Shown here piece after piece: positions 1-5,409 of a stretch of DNA of 5,456 nt (its first letter is position 1; each line of letters begins with the position of its first letter). Origin of the DNA: Lachnospiraceae bacterium (GTDB lineage Bacteria > Bacillota > Clostridia > Lachnospirales > Lachnospiraceae). The translations under genes and the position numbers were made by a program. The notes under the pieces are model-generated. The model was not told where the DNA came from. It did no database searches and saw only the letters and a list, made by a program, of their open reading frames with translations. Where the stretch lies: positions 1-5,456 of the forward strand of contig JAFSBP010000376.1 of the NCBI GenBank assembly GCA_017437205.1, written 5' to 3'.

Positions 1-219
1 AGCTGTTCCGCCAAGGGGAATCTGAACTTTAATTGTCTGCTGATGTTGATGCCCGACGAGGTGATTGACAGTGTGGTGGTGCATGAGCTTTGTCATCGCA
101 AGCACATGAATCACTCGCCGGAGTTTTATGCGGAGATCGGGAAGATTTTGCCGGAGTATCCGAAGCATCGGAAGTGGTTGAAGGAGAACGGCGGGTGGTA
201 TTTGAGCCGTTTGCCGTGA
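1..219 (+). CDS. YgjP/DUF45-type zinc metallopeptidase, 3' end only
   Basis: The reading frame is open from the window edge to a TGA at 217-219, so the last 72 residues of a longer protein are present; its start lies outside. Visible residues 28-32 read HELCH, a zinc-binding HExxH motif. It is followed by an NHSPEF segment whose histidine (visible residue 38) is the usual third metal ligand. Before the motif, an SCSAKGNLNFN stretch and the hydrophobic VIDSVVV strand match the layout of the YgjP-like (DUF45, SprT/WLM-related) family. Family members are predicted metal-dependent hydrolases, generally cytosolic, and their physiological substrates are poorly defined. After the motif come a helix and a basic tail rich in K, W and E, as is usual for the C-terminus of this family. 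The gene is GC-rich compared with the AT-rich module that follows. No convincing terminator is visible between its stop and the next promoter. Confidence 0.85.
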   Translation, partial: SCSAKGNLNFNCLLMLMPDEVIDSVVVHELCHRKHMNHSPEFYAEIGKILPEYPKHRKWLKENGGWYLSRLP

Positions 220-254
220 ACAGAGTGCTTGATAAAAATTCTTGCTAAAATGAA

Positions 255-282
255 TTGACATATTTTGTTTTTATGATATTAT
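255..282 (+). promoter_or_regulatory. Sigma-A promoter of the abiE module
   Basis: A perfect -35 box TTGACA (255-260) and a -10 box TATTAT (277-282) are separated by 16 bases. This predicts a start of transcription near 288-290, about 50 bases before the abiEi start codon. The predicted start falls inside the left arm of the inverted repeat at 286-324, so a protein bound there would block transcription initiation. The assignment rests on sequence match only. Confidence 0.75.
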
Positions 283-285
283 TTA

Positions 286-324
286 TATATAATCCGTAAA
301 AAAACAAAAATTACGGATTATATA
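286..324. repeat. Perfect 14-bp inverted repeat, probable AbiEi operator
   Basis: The arm TATATAATCCGTAA (286-299) is exactly complementary to TTACGGATTATATA (311-324) across an 11-base A-rich centre. It starts three bases after the -10 box and ends 15 bases before the abiEi start codon. Because the predicted transcript begins inside the left arm, it cannot be a complete RNA hairpin made from this promoter; a DNA operator fits better. AbiEi antitoxins are known to repress their own promoter by binding inverted repeats through a winged-helix domain. That this repeat is the binding site here is inference from position and symmetry. Confidence 0.7.
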
Positions 325-339
325 AAAGAGGGTAATTTT

Positions 340-882
340 ATGATTTACACATATAACGAGTGTATTGAAAAATTTAAAACAGATTATGAGATTCGAAAAC
401 AGCTTGCACAGGGGCGATTGAAAAGACTCAGCAGAGGGGTGTATTCAGATGAAGTATATGAATCTGACCTTGCTGTCATAAGTAAGACATATCCGTATGC
501 AGTATTTACCATGAATAGTGCATTTTATTATCATGGCCTTACGGATACAATCCCACGCTCTTATTATCTGATAACAGACAAGGATGCTACGAAGATAAAG
601 GATAAAAGAGTCTGTCAGTTTTTTGATAATCATAATAGTCTTTCGTTAGGTGTAGAAATCAAGAATTATAATGGTGTAGAGATTCGTATTTTTACTCGTG
701 AACGTATGTTGGTGGAATTGATACGGAATAAGAATAAGCTTTCCTTTGATTATTATAAGGAGATAATCGCCAATTATAGAAAATTGATTTACGAATTGGA
801 TATACAGTCGGTTCAGGAATATGCAATACAACTGCCTAAGAGCAGATTTGTGTTAGATACATTACAGTTAGAGGTGTTTTAA
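340..882 (+). CDS. abiEi: AbiEi-like type IV antitoxin and transcriptional repressor
   Basis: This 180-residue protein has the layout of AbiEi antitoxins. Residues 1-38 form a small winged-helix region ending in the family-typical segment GRLKRLSRGVYSDE, which is expected to bind DNA. Residues 43-180 fit the AbiEi antitoxin core, with a conserved-looking NSAFYYHGL segment (59-67) and a VEIRIFTRERMLVELIRN segment (113-130). In characterised AbiE systems the antitoxin represses its own operon and counteracts the AbiEii nucleotidyltransferase toxin without a stable protein complex (type IV). The ATG at 340 is supported by a GAGGG ribosome binding site at 328-332, seven bases upstream. The stop is one base before the abiEii start, and that gene's ribosome binding site lies inside this coding sequence. 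The protein is complete and at the short end of the family. It is AT-rich compared with the flanking chromosomal genes, consistent with horizontal transfer. Confidence 0.85.
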   Translation: MIYTYNECIEKFKTDYEIRKQLAQGRLKRLSRGVYSDEVYESDLAVISKTYPYAVFTMNSAFYYHGLTDTIPRSYYLITDKDATKIKDKRVCQFFDNHNSLSLGVEIKNYNGVEIRIFTRERMLVELIRNKNKLSFDYYKEIIANYRKLIYELDIQSVQEYAIQLPKSRFVLDTLQLEVF

Positions 883-883
883 A

Positions 884-1294
884 ATGAACTTATCCGATAT
901 GGTTAAGAATATACAGAAAATAGGATATGAATCAGATGATGCAAGGGCGAGAGTCAGTCAGGATATTGTATTGAAAGCAATATCACAAAGTTCCTTATCC
1001 GGAAATGTAACCATAAAGGGCGGTGTTGTCATGAGGAGTATGACAAATAATATCCGCAGGGCAACGCAGGATATGGACATAGATTTTATACGCTATTCAC
1101 TCTCGGATGAATCTATAGATTATTTTATACAAAAATTAAACTGTCTGGATGGGATTACGATAAATAGGGTCGGAAAGATAGAAGAACTGAGCCAGCAGGA
1201 TTATAAAGGAAAGCGGATATATGTACATATTCAGGACAACAGTGGTAACCTAATCGAAAGCAAGTTGATTAAAGTGAAATCCGTGAAAATGTAA
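884..1294 (+). CDS. abiEii: AbiEii/AbiGii-type nucleotidyltransferase toxin, C-terminally truncated remnant
   Basis: The 136-residue product matches the N-terminal half of AbiEii (DUF1814) toxins, which are usually about twice this length or more. Residues 45-50 read KGGVVM, the nucleotidyltransferase glycine motif. Residues 58-68 contain RRATQDMDIDF, with T61, D63 and D65 in the TxDxD metal-binding pattern. Similarity appears to stop at ESKL (125-128). At this point family members usually continue with an Asp-containing strand that supplies another active-site residue, followed by a helical C-terminal domain. Here only eight unrelated residues follow before TAA at 1292-1294. A GAGGTG ribosome binding site at 871-876, inside abiEi, sets the ATG at 884, so the pair is translationally coupled. 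A 3' deletion is more likely than a point frameshift, because the other frames downstream do not restore the missing half. The product is probably inactive, making this a decayed gene that is still open and in a plausible operon. Confidence 0.75.
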   Translation: MNLSDMVKNIQKIGYESDDARARVSQDIVLKAISQSSLSGNVTIKGGVVMRSMTNNIRRATQDMDIDFIRYSLSDESIDYFIQKLNCLDGITINRVGKIEELSQQDYKGKRIYVHIQDNSGNLIESKLIKVKSVKM

Positions 1295-1315
1295 AAAATG
1301 CGGATTTATTTTTTG
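1277..1315 (+). terminator. Weak terminator-like hairpin; degenerate copy of the abiE palindrome
   Basis: AAATCCG (1277-1283) pairs with CGGATTT (1301-1307) around a 17-base loop, followed by an ATTTTTTG tail (1308-1315). The stem is only 7 bp and mostly A/T, so termination would be weak. The abiEii stop codon lies in the loop. The same bases align without gaps to the promoter palindrome: 23 of 29 positions agree between 291-319 and 1278-1306, and AATCCG and CGGATT have identical spacing. It may therefore be a second regulator binding site or a duplicated end rather than, or as well as, a terminator. Confidence 0.4.
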
Positions 1316-1386
1316 AAACTACAGATTTTTTTATGTAAGAGGAAGAATATATGTGGAAAAGATGGGGGTAAAACAGGAGGATTTAT

Positions 1387-1893
1387 ATGGTACATCCGGA
1401 TAAAATTGCCGCGGAGGCTAAGAAAAAAGAAAATGAAAATCTTAAGTTTCGCAGCTACTTAAAAAATCATGCAGATGAAGAAGAGTTAGACAGGCAGTTT
1501 GCAAATCTGCACAAGGAACTGTTTGCGGATTATGATTGTAGTAAATGTAGAAATTGCTGCAAGATGTATAAGGGCAGTATCCCGGAAGAGGACATTAAAA
1601 AGGATGCAGAATATTTGGGCATTACGAAAGACAAATTCATTGACTTCTTTTTGGAAAAAGGGGAGTATGGAGCGGGGTATCAGACCAAACACAGACCCTG
1701 TGACTTCCTGCAGGAAGATGGCAGTTGTAAGTTGGGAGATTGTAAGCCGGATAGTTGTAAAGAATATCCTTACACAGACCAGCCGGAAAGACTGTGGAGC
1801 TTGTTGGGGATGCTGGATACGATTTCTGTATGCCCGGTAGCCTTTGAGATATTTGAGAGACTAAAAAAAGAGTACGGATTCAGAAGGAGATAG
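1387..1893 (+). CDS. YkgJ-family cysteine-cluster protein
   Basis: This 168-residue cytosolic-looking protein has no signal peptide or membrane segment. It carries the CxxCxxCC signature of the YkgJ (UPF0153) family at residues 51-58 (C51, C54, C57, C58). Further cysteines follow at C105 (in HRPCDFL), C114, C119, C124 (PDSCKEYP) and C149 (CPV), the usual spacing for this family, which is predicted to bind zinc or an iron-sulfur cluster. Biochemical function is not established; some family members are annotated as zinc/iron-chelating proteins. Residues 1-45 are a charged, probably helical extension. A strong AGGAGG site (1375-1380), six bases before the ATG, fixes the start. The next gene begins three bases after the stop, so the two form an operon. 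No clear promoter of its own is visible upstream, so read-through from the abiE promoter is possible. Confidence 0.88.
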   Translation: MVHPDKIAAEAKKKENENLKFRSYLKNHADEEELDRQFANLHKELFADYDCSKCRNCCKMYKGSIPEEDIKKDAEYLGITKDKFIDFFLEKGEYGAGYQTKHRPCDFLQEDGSCKLGDCKPDSCKEYPYTDQPERLWSLLGMLDTISVCPVAFEIFERLKKEYGFRRR

Positions 1894-1896
1894 GCG

Positions 1897-2910
1897 ATGA
1901 GACAGGAAGCATCTTTAGAGCAGTGGAAAGTATTGTATGAGGCAGCAACGAGGATAAAGGAATTAAAGCCATGGGAAAAATTCTGGGACATGGACTTGAT
2001 TGGAATCTGTCATGAAAGTGAAGAAGATTCTGTGTTTTACAGTATCCTTGGCAGAGGCGGAGACTGCTATGGAATAGCGGTATATGAAGGCTATGAGGGG
2101 CTAAACTCACTCATGATGCTTGCTATGCAGGAGCAGATGAATCTTGCTCCGGAATTTGCAATGTCTCATCAAAAGAACCTTACATGTTACTGGGGAAATC
2201 GCGAAGAATTGACGGACAAACAGAGAAAGGTGATCAAGGAATTAGGCTATACATACAGAGGTAAAAATCAGTGGCTATACTTTTTATCCTTTGAGCCCGG
2301 ATATTTTCCGTACAATATGAATCAGGAAGAAGTTTTGCGTATGAGTAAGCATATGCAGAATTTGGAACGAGCCTTGAGATGCTATGAAGAGGACAAGGTG
2401 CAGGTCGATTTTGAAGACGGTAACATGTATTCCGTTGTACTGGACGAGAATAATGATATTTTAAGCCACGGGGAAGCCCCGTTGCCAATTACCGGTTTCC
2501 AGTACGGTAATTTATTGATTACCGATGAAGAATTGCTTTCCGATTTAGCGAAGCTTCCTAAGGGGAATGCTGTCTTAGAGGCGGACGTGTCGGTGACGAT
2601 GGCATCTGTTTCAGACAAGAAGTATGAGCGTCCCGCAAATCCGGCGCTTTCATTGTTAGGCGATGCGAAATCCGGAGTCATCATAAAATTTGAGATGGTG
2701 GGGCCGGAGAAGGACGCCGTGGTTATGTTGGCGGAAATTTTGATTGGGTTTATGTTTCAGTATGGGGTACCTAAGGAGATACGGGTGTCAAATGTAATTG
2801 TGGAGGCCGGCCTTGAACAGCTATGTGAGGTTTGCGGATTTAAACTTCGCAGAGTAAAAAGATTGCCTGGGTTAGAGGAATTCAAAGAAGGCATGCGCAG
2901 TTTTATGTGA
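1897..2910 (+). CDS. Uncharacterised protein resembling DUF7309 + DUF6930
   Basis: This 337-residue soluble protein has no signal peptide or membrane helix. From memory of family patterns, residues 8-135 look like DUF7309. The support is the WKVLYEAATRIKELKPWE start, the DMDLIGI strand, a glycine-rich GRGGDCYGIAVYEG segment (52-65) and the FEPGYFPYNMNQEE segment (132-145). Residues of about 150-337 resemble DUF6930. Its typical ending is a strand-helix unit in which a predicted residue pattern (VPKEIRVSN) is followed by LCEVCGFKLRRVKRLPGLEE (309-328). Neither domain has an assigned activity, so no function is proposed. An AAGGAG site at 1884-1889 lies inside the preceding coding region, seven bases before the ATG, and the gap between genes is only three bases, so expression is probably coupled to the YkgJ-type gene. 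A strong hairpin at 2924-2975 closes the operon. The family assignment was not verified by search; the coding call is secure. Confidence 0.8.
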   Translation: MRQEASLEQWKVLYEAATRIKELKPWEKFWDMDLIGICHESEEDSVFYSILGRGGDCYGIAVYEGYEGLNSLMMLAMQEQMNLAPEFAMSHQKNLTCYWGNREELTDKQRKVIKELGYTYRGKNQWLYFLSFEPGYFPYNMNQEEVLRMSKHMQNLERALRCYEEDKVQVDFEDGNMYSVVLDENNDILSHGEAPLPITGFQYGNLLITDEELLSDLAKLPKGNAVLEADVSVTMASVSDKKYERPANPALSLLGDAKSGVIIKFEMVGPEKDAVVMLAEILIGFMFQYGVPKEIRVSNVIVEAGLEQLCEVCGFKLRRVKRLPGLEEFKEGMRSFM

Positions 2911-2923
2911 ATAAAGTAGAAAT

Positions 2924-2980
2924 AAATAATACATGCGGAGCGTAGCCATCCCCCTACCCTCCGCATATATTATTTCTGAA
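2924..2980. terminator. Long hairpin terminator after the YkgJ/DUF7309-like operon
   Basis: AAATAATA (2924-2931) pairs with TATTATTT (2968-2975), then after one C/A mismatch ATGCGGAG (2933-2940) pairs with CTCCGCAT (2959-2966). Inside, GTAG (2942-2945) can pair with CTAC (2954-2957) around an 8-base loop. The GC-rich core is followed by ATATTATTTC, a moderate U tract. The A/T outer arms give a similar tail on the other strand, so it could work in both directions. It begins 13 bases after the stop at 2908-2910. Only 28 bases separate its end from the next start codon. Confidence 0.75.
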
Positions 2981-3003
2981 CGATTTTATCTCCGGAGTTC
3001 TCT

Positions 3004-4695
3004 ATGCCCTGCCTCTCCACTATCCTTTCTAATGACACCGCTGACTTTATCTTCAACGTGGAACAATTGGAGGAGAGCGGCTGGAACCTAGACCGCTTCT
3101 GCCTGCAGCGCCTCTCGGCCGGCCTCGGTGTGGCATATATTGATCGGGGGCTTTTGGGGGAACTGAATATCCAGACCTTTGGATATGTGAGTATTCCGAA
3201 GCTATTCACCACGGTGGACACCGGGAGTATGGAAGAAATCGGTGTGTTGCGCATCCGTGGCAGAGATCGCCTGTCCCTAAGGGGAAAAGGCGTGATTATC
3301 GGGCTGGTGGATACGGGGATTGACTATCGTCATCCGGTATTTACCGACGAGATTGGGCGGACGCGGATTGTGCGCATCTGGGATCAGACGGTGCAGACCG
3401 GGATGCCGCCCGCCGGATTTGACTATGGGACGGAGTTTACGCAGGAGGAGATTCAGGCGGCGATCACGTCGGAGGAGCCCCTCTCATTGGTTCCGGTGAC
3501 AGACGTGGCGGACAGCCACGGGACATTTCTGGCGTCCATTGCTGCGGGGCGGGAAGATGCGACAGCCGATTTTGTGGGAGCCGCGTCGGAGGCAATGCTG
3601 GCGGTGGTGAAATTGAAGCCGGCGAAGTCTTATCTGCGGGAGTTTTGGTCAGCGGGGGATCGGGAGACGATCTATCAGGAGAATGATATCATGACGGGCA
3701 TTCAGTATCTGCTGAACGTGCAGGCGGAGCTTGATATGCCCATGGTGATTTTCTGCGGGCTGGGCGGCAATTCGGGCGGCCATTCGGGCAACAGTTTTCT
3801 TAGTCGGATGTTCACCATTGCGTCCCGCCGAAACGGCGTGGCGGTGGTTCTTCCTACCGGCAATGAGACGAACCGGGCGCACCATTTTCTGGGAAATATC
3901 TCTGAGGAGGGTGGGACGCAGGAGGTGGAGATCCGGGTGCCGGAGGGCACCGACGGCTTTACGCTGGAGCTGTGGGCGAACGCGCCGGAGGAATATTCAG
4001 TGGGGCTGCGTTCGCCGGGCGGGGAAACGATCCCGCGGATTCCGGCCAGATTGAACAGCAGCTCCACTTATAATCTGATTTTGGAGGAGACGTCGGTGAC
4101 AGTGGATTACCGGCTGGCGGATCCCGCCTACGGGAGTCAGGCGATCATTTTGCGGTTTCGCCGGCCGTCGGAGGGGGTCTGGACCGTTCAGGTAACCAAC
4201 GATTTGCTGATCGACGGGGTGTATCATATGTGGCTTCCTGTGACCGGACTTGCGGATAATCAGCCCACGTTTCTGACACCGAATCCCTTTACCACACTCA
4301 CGACGCCGTCGGCGGCCAGAGAACCAATTTCTGTGGCCGCTTATGATCACCGAAACGACAGTATTTATCTGCATTCCGGGCGTGGTTTCACCCGAACCGG
4401 TGTGGTGAAGCCGGATCTGTCGGCACCGGGAGTCAATGTGTACGGTGCGCTGACCGGTGGGCGGTACGGGACAAAGACGGGAACCAGCGTGGCAGCCGCT
4501 CACGGGGCGGGAGCCGCCGCACTTCTGATGGAGTGGGGGCTGGTGCGCGGGAACCGACCGAATCTGTCCACCGCGGAGATCAAGAGCTACTTAATCCGGG
4601 GCGCAAAAAGAGACCCGGATATTGACTATCCGAGTCCGATCTGGGGCTATGGTAAATTGGATATTTACGGGGTGTTTGCAGGGTTGAGCGGGTGA
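3004..4695 (+). CDS. S8 family subtilisin-like serine protease, Csp-like
   Basis: The 563-residue product is a subtilase with a complete catalytic triad. Asp103 lies in GLVDTGIDYRHPVF, His172 in DSHGTFLASIAAG and Ser495 in KTGTSVAAAHGAGAAALL, with the oxyanion-hole Asn287 in LPTGNE. Residues 1-90 resemble the prodomain-like start of clostridial Csp-type subtilases (ILSNDTADFIFN). Residues of about 300-425 form a beta-rich insertion between the oxyanion Asn and the catalytic Ser, as in Csp proteases, which carry a jellyroll domain there. No signal peptide is present, so the enzyme is probably cytosolic or enclosed during sporulation. Some Csp proteases activate the spore cortex hydrolase SleC in germination. 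Many Lachnospiraceae carry several related paralogues of unknown role, so that function is not assumed. The Pro of the usual GTSMAAPH motif is Ala here. A GGAG site (2994-2997) supports the ATG. The gene is GC-rich. Its promoter is not visible after the upstream hairpin. Confidence 0.92.
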   Translation: MPCLSTILSNDTADFIFNVEQLEESGWNLDRFCLQRLSAGLGVAYIDRGLLGELNIQTFGYVSIPKLFTTVDTGSMEEIGVLRIRGRDRLSLRGKGVIIGLVDTGIDYRHPVFTDEIGRTRIVRIWDQTVQTGMPPAGFDYGTEFTQEEIQAAITSEEPLSLVPVTDVADSHGTFLASIAAGREDATADFVGAASEAMLAVVKLKPAKSYLREFWSAGDRETIYQENDIMTGIQYLLNVQAELDMPMVIFCGLGGNSGGHSGNSFLSRMFTIASRRNGVAVVLPTGNETNRAHHFLGNISEEGGTQEVEIRVPEGTDGFTLELWANAPEEYSVGLRSPGGETIPRIPARLNSSSTYNLILEETSVTVDYRLADPAYGSQAIILRFRRPSEGVWTVQVTNDLLIDGVYHMWLPVTGLADNQPTFLTPNPFTTLTTPSAAREPISVAAYDHRNDSIYLHSGRGFTRTGVVKPDLSAPGVNVYGALTGGRYGTKTGTSVAAAHGAGAAALLMEWGLVRGNRPNLSTAEIKSYLIRGAKRDPDIDYPSPIWGYGKLDIYGVFAGLSG

Positions 4696-4699
4696 GAAC

Positions 4700-5227
4700 T
4701 CACATCTCCTTCTGCGTCAATTCCCGGAGTATGGTCGCGTAAATCACCTGGCTGCTTTCCTGCCACTGGTGGCACATTTGTTCTGCCTGCTTTTCGTCGG
4801 GAACAGATATTTCCAGTTTAAGGAGAGAAGCGCGTCCTTCGCGGATCTCGCAGCGCACGGTGTAGTCCTGGTTGGTGGAGCGGTAGTAGTCGGCCAGCGT
4901 GCTGACCTCGTCGCGCATCCGCACCTTGTTTTCTTTCAGATATTCGTTCATGTCCTGAACAATCAGTTCAGATATTTTCTTTCCGAAGAAGCCCAGCGTG
5001 TCCTCGCCCTCGCGGGTGATCTCGTAGAGGGTGCTGTTCTGGGTGGTTTCCACCTGAATCAGATGGGCATCCGTCAACTCGGAAAGCGCCTGCTGAAGAG
5101 TAAAATAGGTGGTGTACTCCTTTGACAGGAAAAAGTCTGAAATCTGGGAGTTCGTCAGAGGGAACTTCACCTGCTTCAGCATATAAAGAATCATTAATTT
5201 ATAAAGGGTTAAAGGCTCGGAAAGCAT
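4700..5227 (-). CDS. DUF4364 family winged-helix protein
   Basis: This 175-residue protein matches DUF4364, a family widespread in Clostridia. Residues 6-80 form a predicted winged helix (LTLYKLMILYMLKQV, then LTNSQISDFFL, then TLQQALSELTDAHLIQ and a TTQNSTLYEITREG wing). This suggests DNA binding or a regulatory role, though the targets are unknown. Residues 80-115 are helical and may be an oligomerisation segment. Residues 120-175 form an alpha-beta C-terminal domain (YTVRCEIREGRASLLKLEISVP). The ATG is preceded by a GAGG site (5235-5238 on the complement) at seven bases. The gene converges on the subtilase with only four bases between the two stop codons. A promoter is predicted at 5303-5331 with a leader of about 70 bases. 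No frameshift or missing segment is seen. Confidence 0.9.
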   Translation of the reverse strand: MLSEPLTLYKLMILYMLKQVKFPLTNSQISDFFLSKEYTTYFTLQQALSELTDAHLIQVETTQNSTLYEITREGEDTLGFFGKKISELIVQDMNEYLKENKVRMRDEVSTLADYYRSTNQDYTVRCEIREGRASLLKLEISVPDEKQAEQMCHQWQESSQVIYATILRELTQKEM

Positions 5228-5258
5228 GGGATTACCTCGGTCTTTGGTTTATAGTTAA

Positions 5259-5295
5259 GAAAGCCGATTGCTCCGCACTCCGTGCTCTCGCTTTC
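5259..5295 (-). promoter_or_regulatory. Nested hairpin at the 5' end of the DUF4364 leader
   Basis: On the minus-strand transcript GAAAGC pairs with GCTTTC (5290-5295 with 5259-5264), and one G-U plus one A-U pair can extend the stem outward. Inside, GCAC (5282-5285) pairs with GTGC (5275-5278) around a 3-base loop. The outer arm sits at about the predicted transcription start, so the mRNA may begin in a stem. This could protect the 5' end or act as a small leader element. Function is inferred only from structure and position. Confidence 0.35.
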
Positions 5296-5302
5296 CTTGT
5301 AT

Positions 5303-5331
5303 ATCATAACAAGATTATCAGATGAAATCAA
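5303..5331 (-). promoter_or_regulatory. Sigma-A promoter of the DUF4364 gene, extended -10
   Basis: Read on the minus strand, a -35 box TTGATT (complement of 5326-5331) and a -10 box TATGAT (complement of 5303-5308) are separated by 17 bases. A TGT immediately before the -10 fits an extended -10 element. Predicted transcription starts near 5296, giving a leader of about 70 bases before the ATG at 5227. Confidence 0.7.
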
Positions 5332-5351
5332 GTAGAACTGTCGAAAAATGC

Positions 5352-5380
5352 TTGCATTTTTTGAAAAAACGTGTTATAGT
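5352..5380 (+). promoter_or_regulatory. Sigma-A promoter of the tRNA-Tyr gene
   Basis: TTGCAT (5352-5357) and TATAGT (5375-5380) are 17 bases apart, and TGT at 5372-5374 gives an extended -10. Predicted transcription starts near 5387, leaving a short leader of roughly 23 bases before the tRNA at 5410. The -35 box overlaps a perfect 8-bp palindrome, AAAAATGC (5344-5351) and GCATTTTT (5354-5361). Confidence 0.75.
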
Positions 5381-5386
5381 AGTGTT

Positions 5387-5405
5387 CGTTCCGAGAAATC
5401 GGACG
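5387..5405 (+). other. Small leader hairpin upstream of tRNA-Tyr
   Basis: TCCGA (5390-5394) pairs with TCGGA (5399-5403) across a GAAA tetraloop, and CG (5387-5388) can pair with CG (5404-5405) past a bulged T. It sits between the predicted transcription start and the mature tRNA end, so it would lie in the precursor removed by RNase P. The role is unknown, and a hairpin of this size can arise by chance. Confidence 0.3.
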
Positions 5406-5409
5406 ATTT

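Noticed and set aside
286..324. Reading the promoter palindrome as a terminator for the upstream metallopeptidase gene
   Set aside because: No T tract follows either arm on the plus strand, and the repeat lies exactly at the predicted transcription start of the abiE module, which fits an operator better.
1277..1307. CRISPR-like or transposon terminal repeat pair with the promoter palindrome
   Set aside because: There are only two copies, no regular spacers, no transposase and no target-site duplication; the pair is reported as an open question instead.
1267..1338. Simple point frameshift explaining the short abiEii
   Set aside because: The other frame meets a stop at once (1270-1272) and then gives only 21 codons without resemblance to the missing AbiEii half, so a larger deletion is more likely.
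1499..1840. 113-codon plus-strand frame overlapping the YkgJ-type gene
   Set aside because: It is an alternative frame of a gene with the complete ordered cysteine motif, and no good ribosome binding site was noted for it.
3702..4067. 121-codon minus-strand open frame in the subtilase gene
   Set aside because: It is a shadow of the GC-rich coding frame, with no family resemblance.
3997..4503. 168-codon open frame on the minus strand inside the subtilase gene
   Set aside because: It is antisense to a clearly conserved subtilase with all catalytic motifs, has low-complexity Arg/Pro/Gly-rich composition typical of GC-rich shadow frames, and shows no recognisable domain.
4692..4703. GTGAG-AA-CTCAC inverted repeat as a convergent terminator
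   Set aside because: The stem is at most five base pairs with a two-base centre and no T tract on either side.
4769..5125. 118-codon plus-strand frame opposite the DUF4364 gene
   Set aside because: The minus-strand product is a recognisable DUF4364 protein with its own ribosome binding site and promoter; the opposite frame is Val/Leu-rich shadow sequence.
5122..5325. 67-codon plus-strand frame over the DUF4364 start and its promoter
   Set aside because: It overlaps the start and control region of the minus-strand gene and has no recognisable features.
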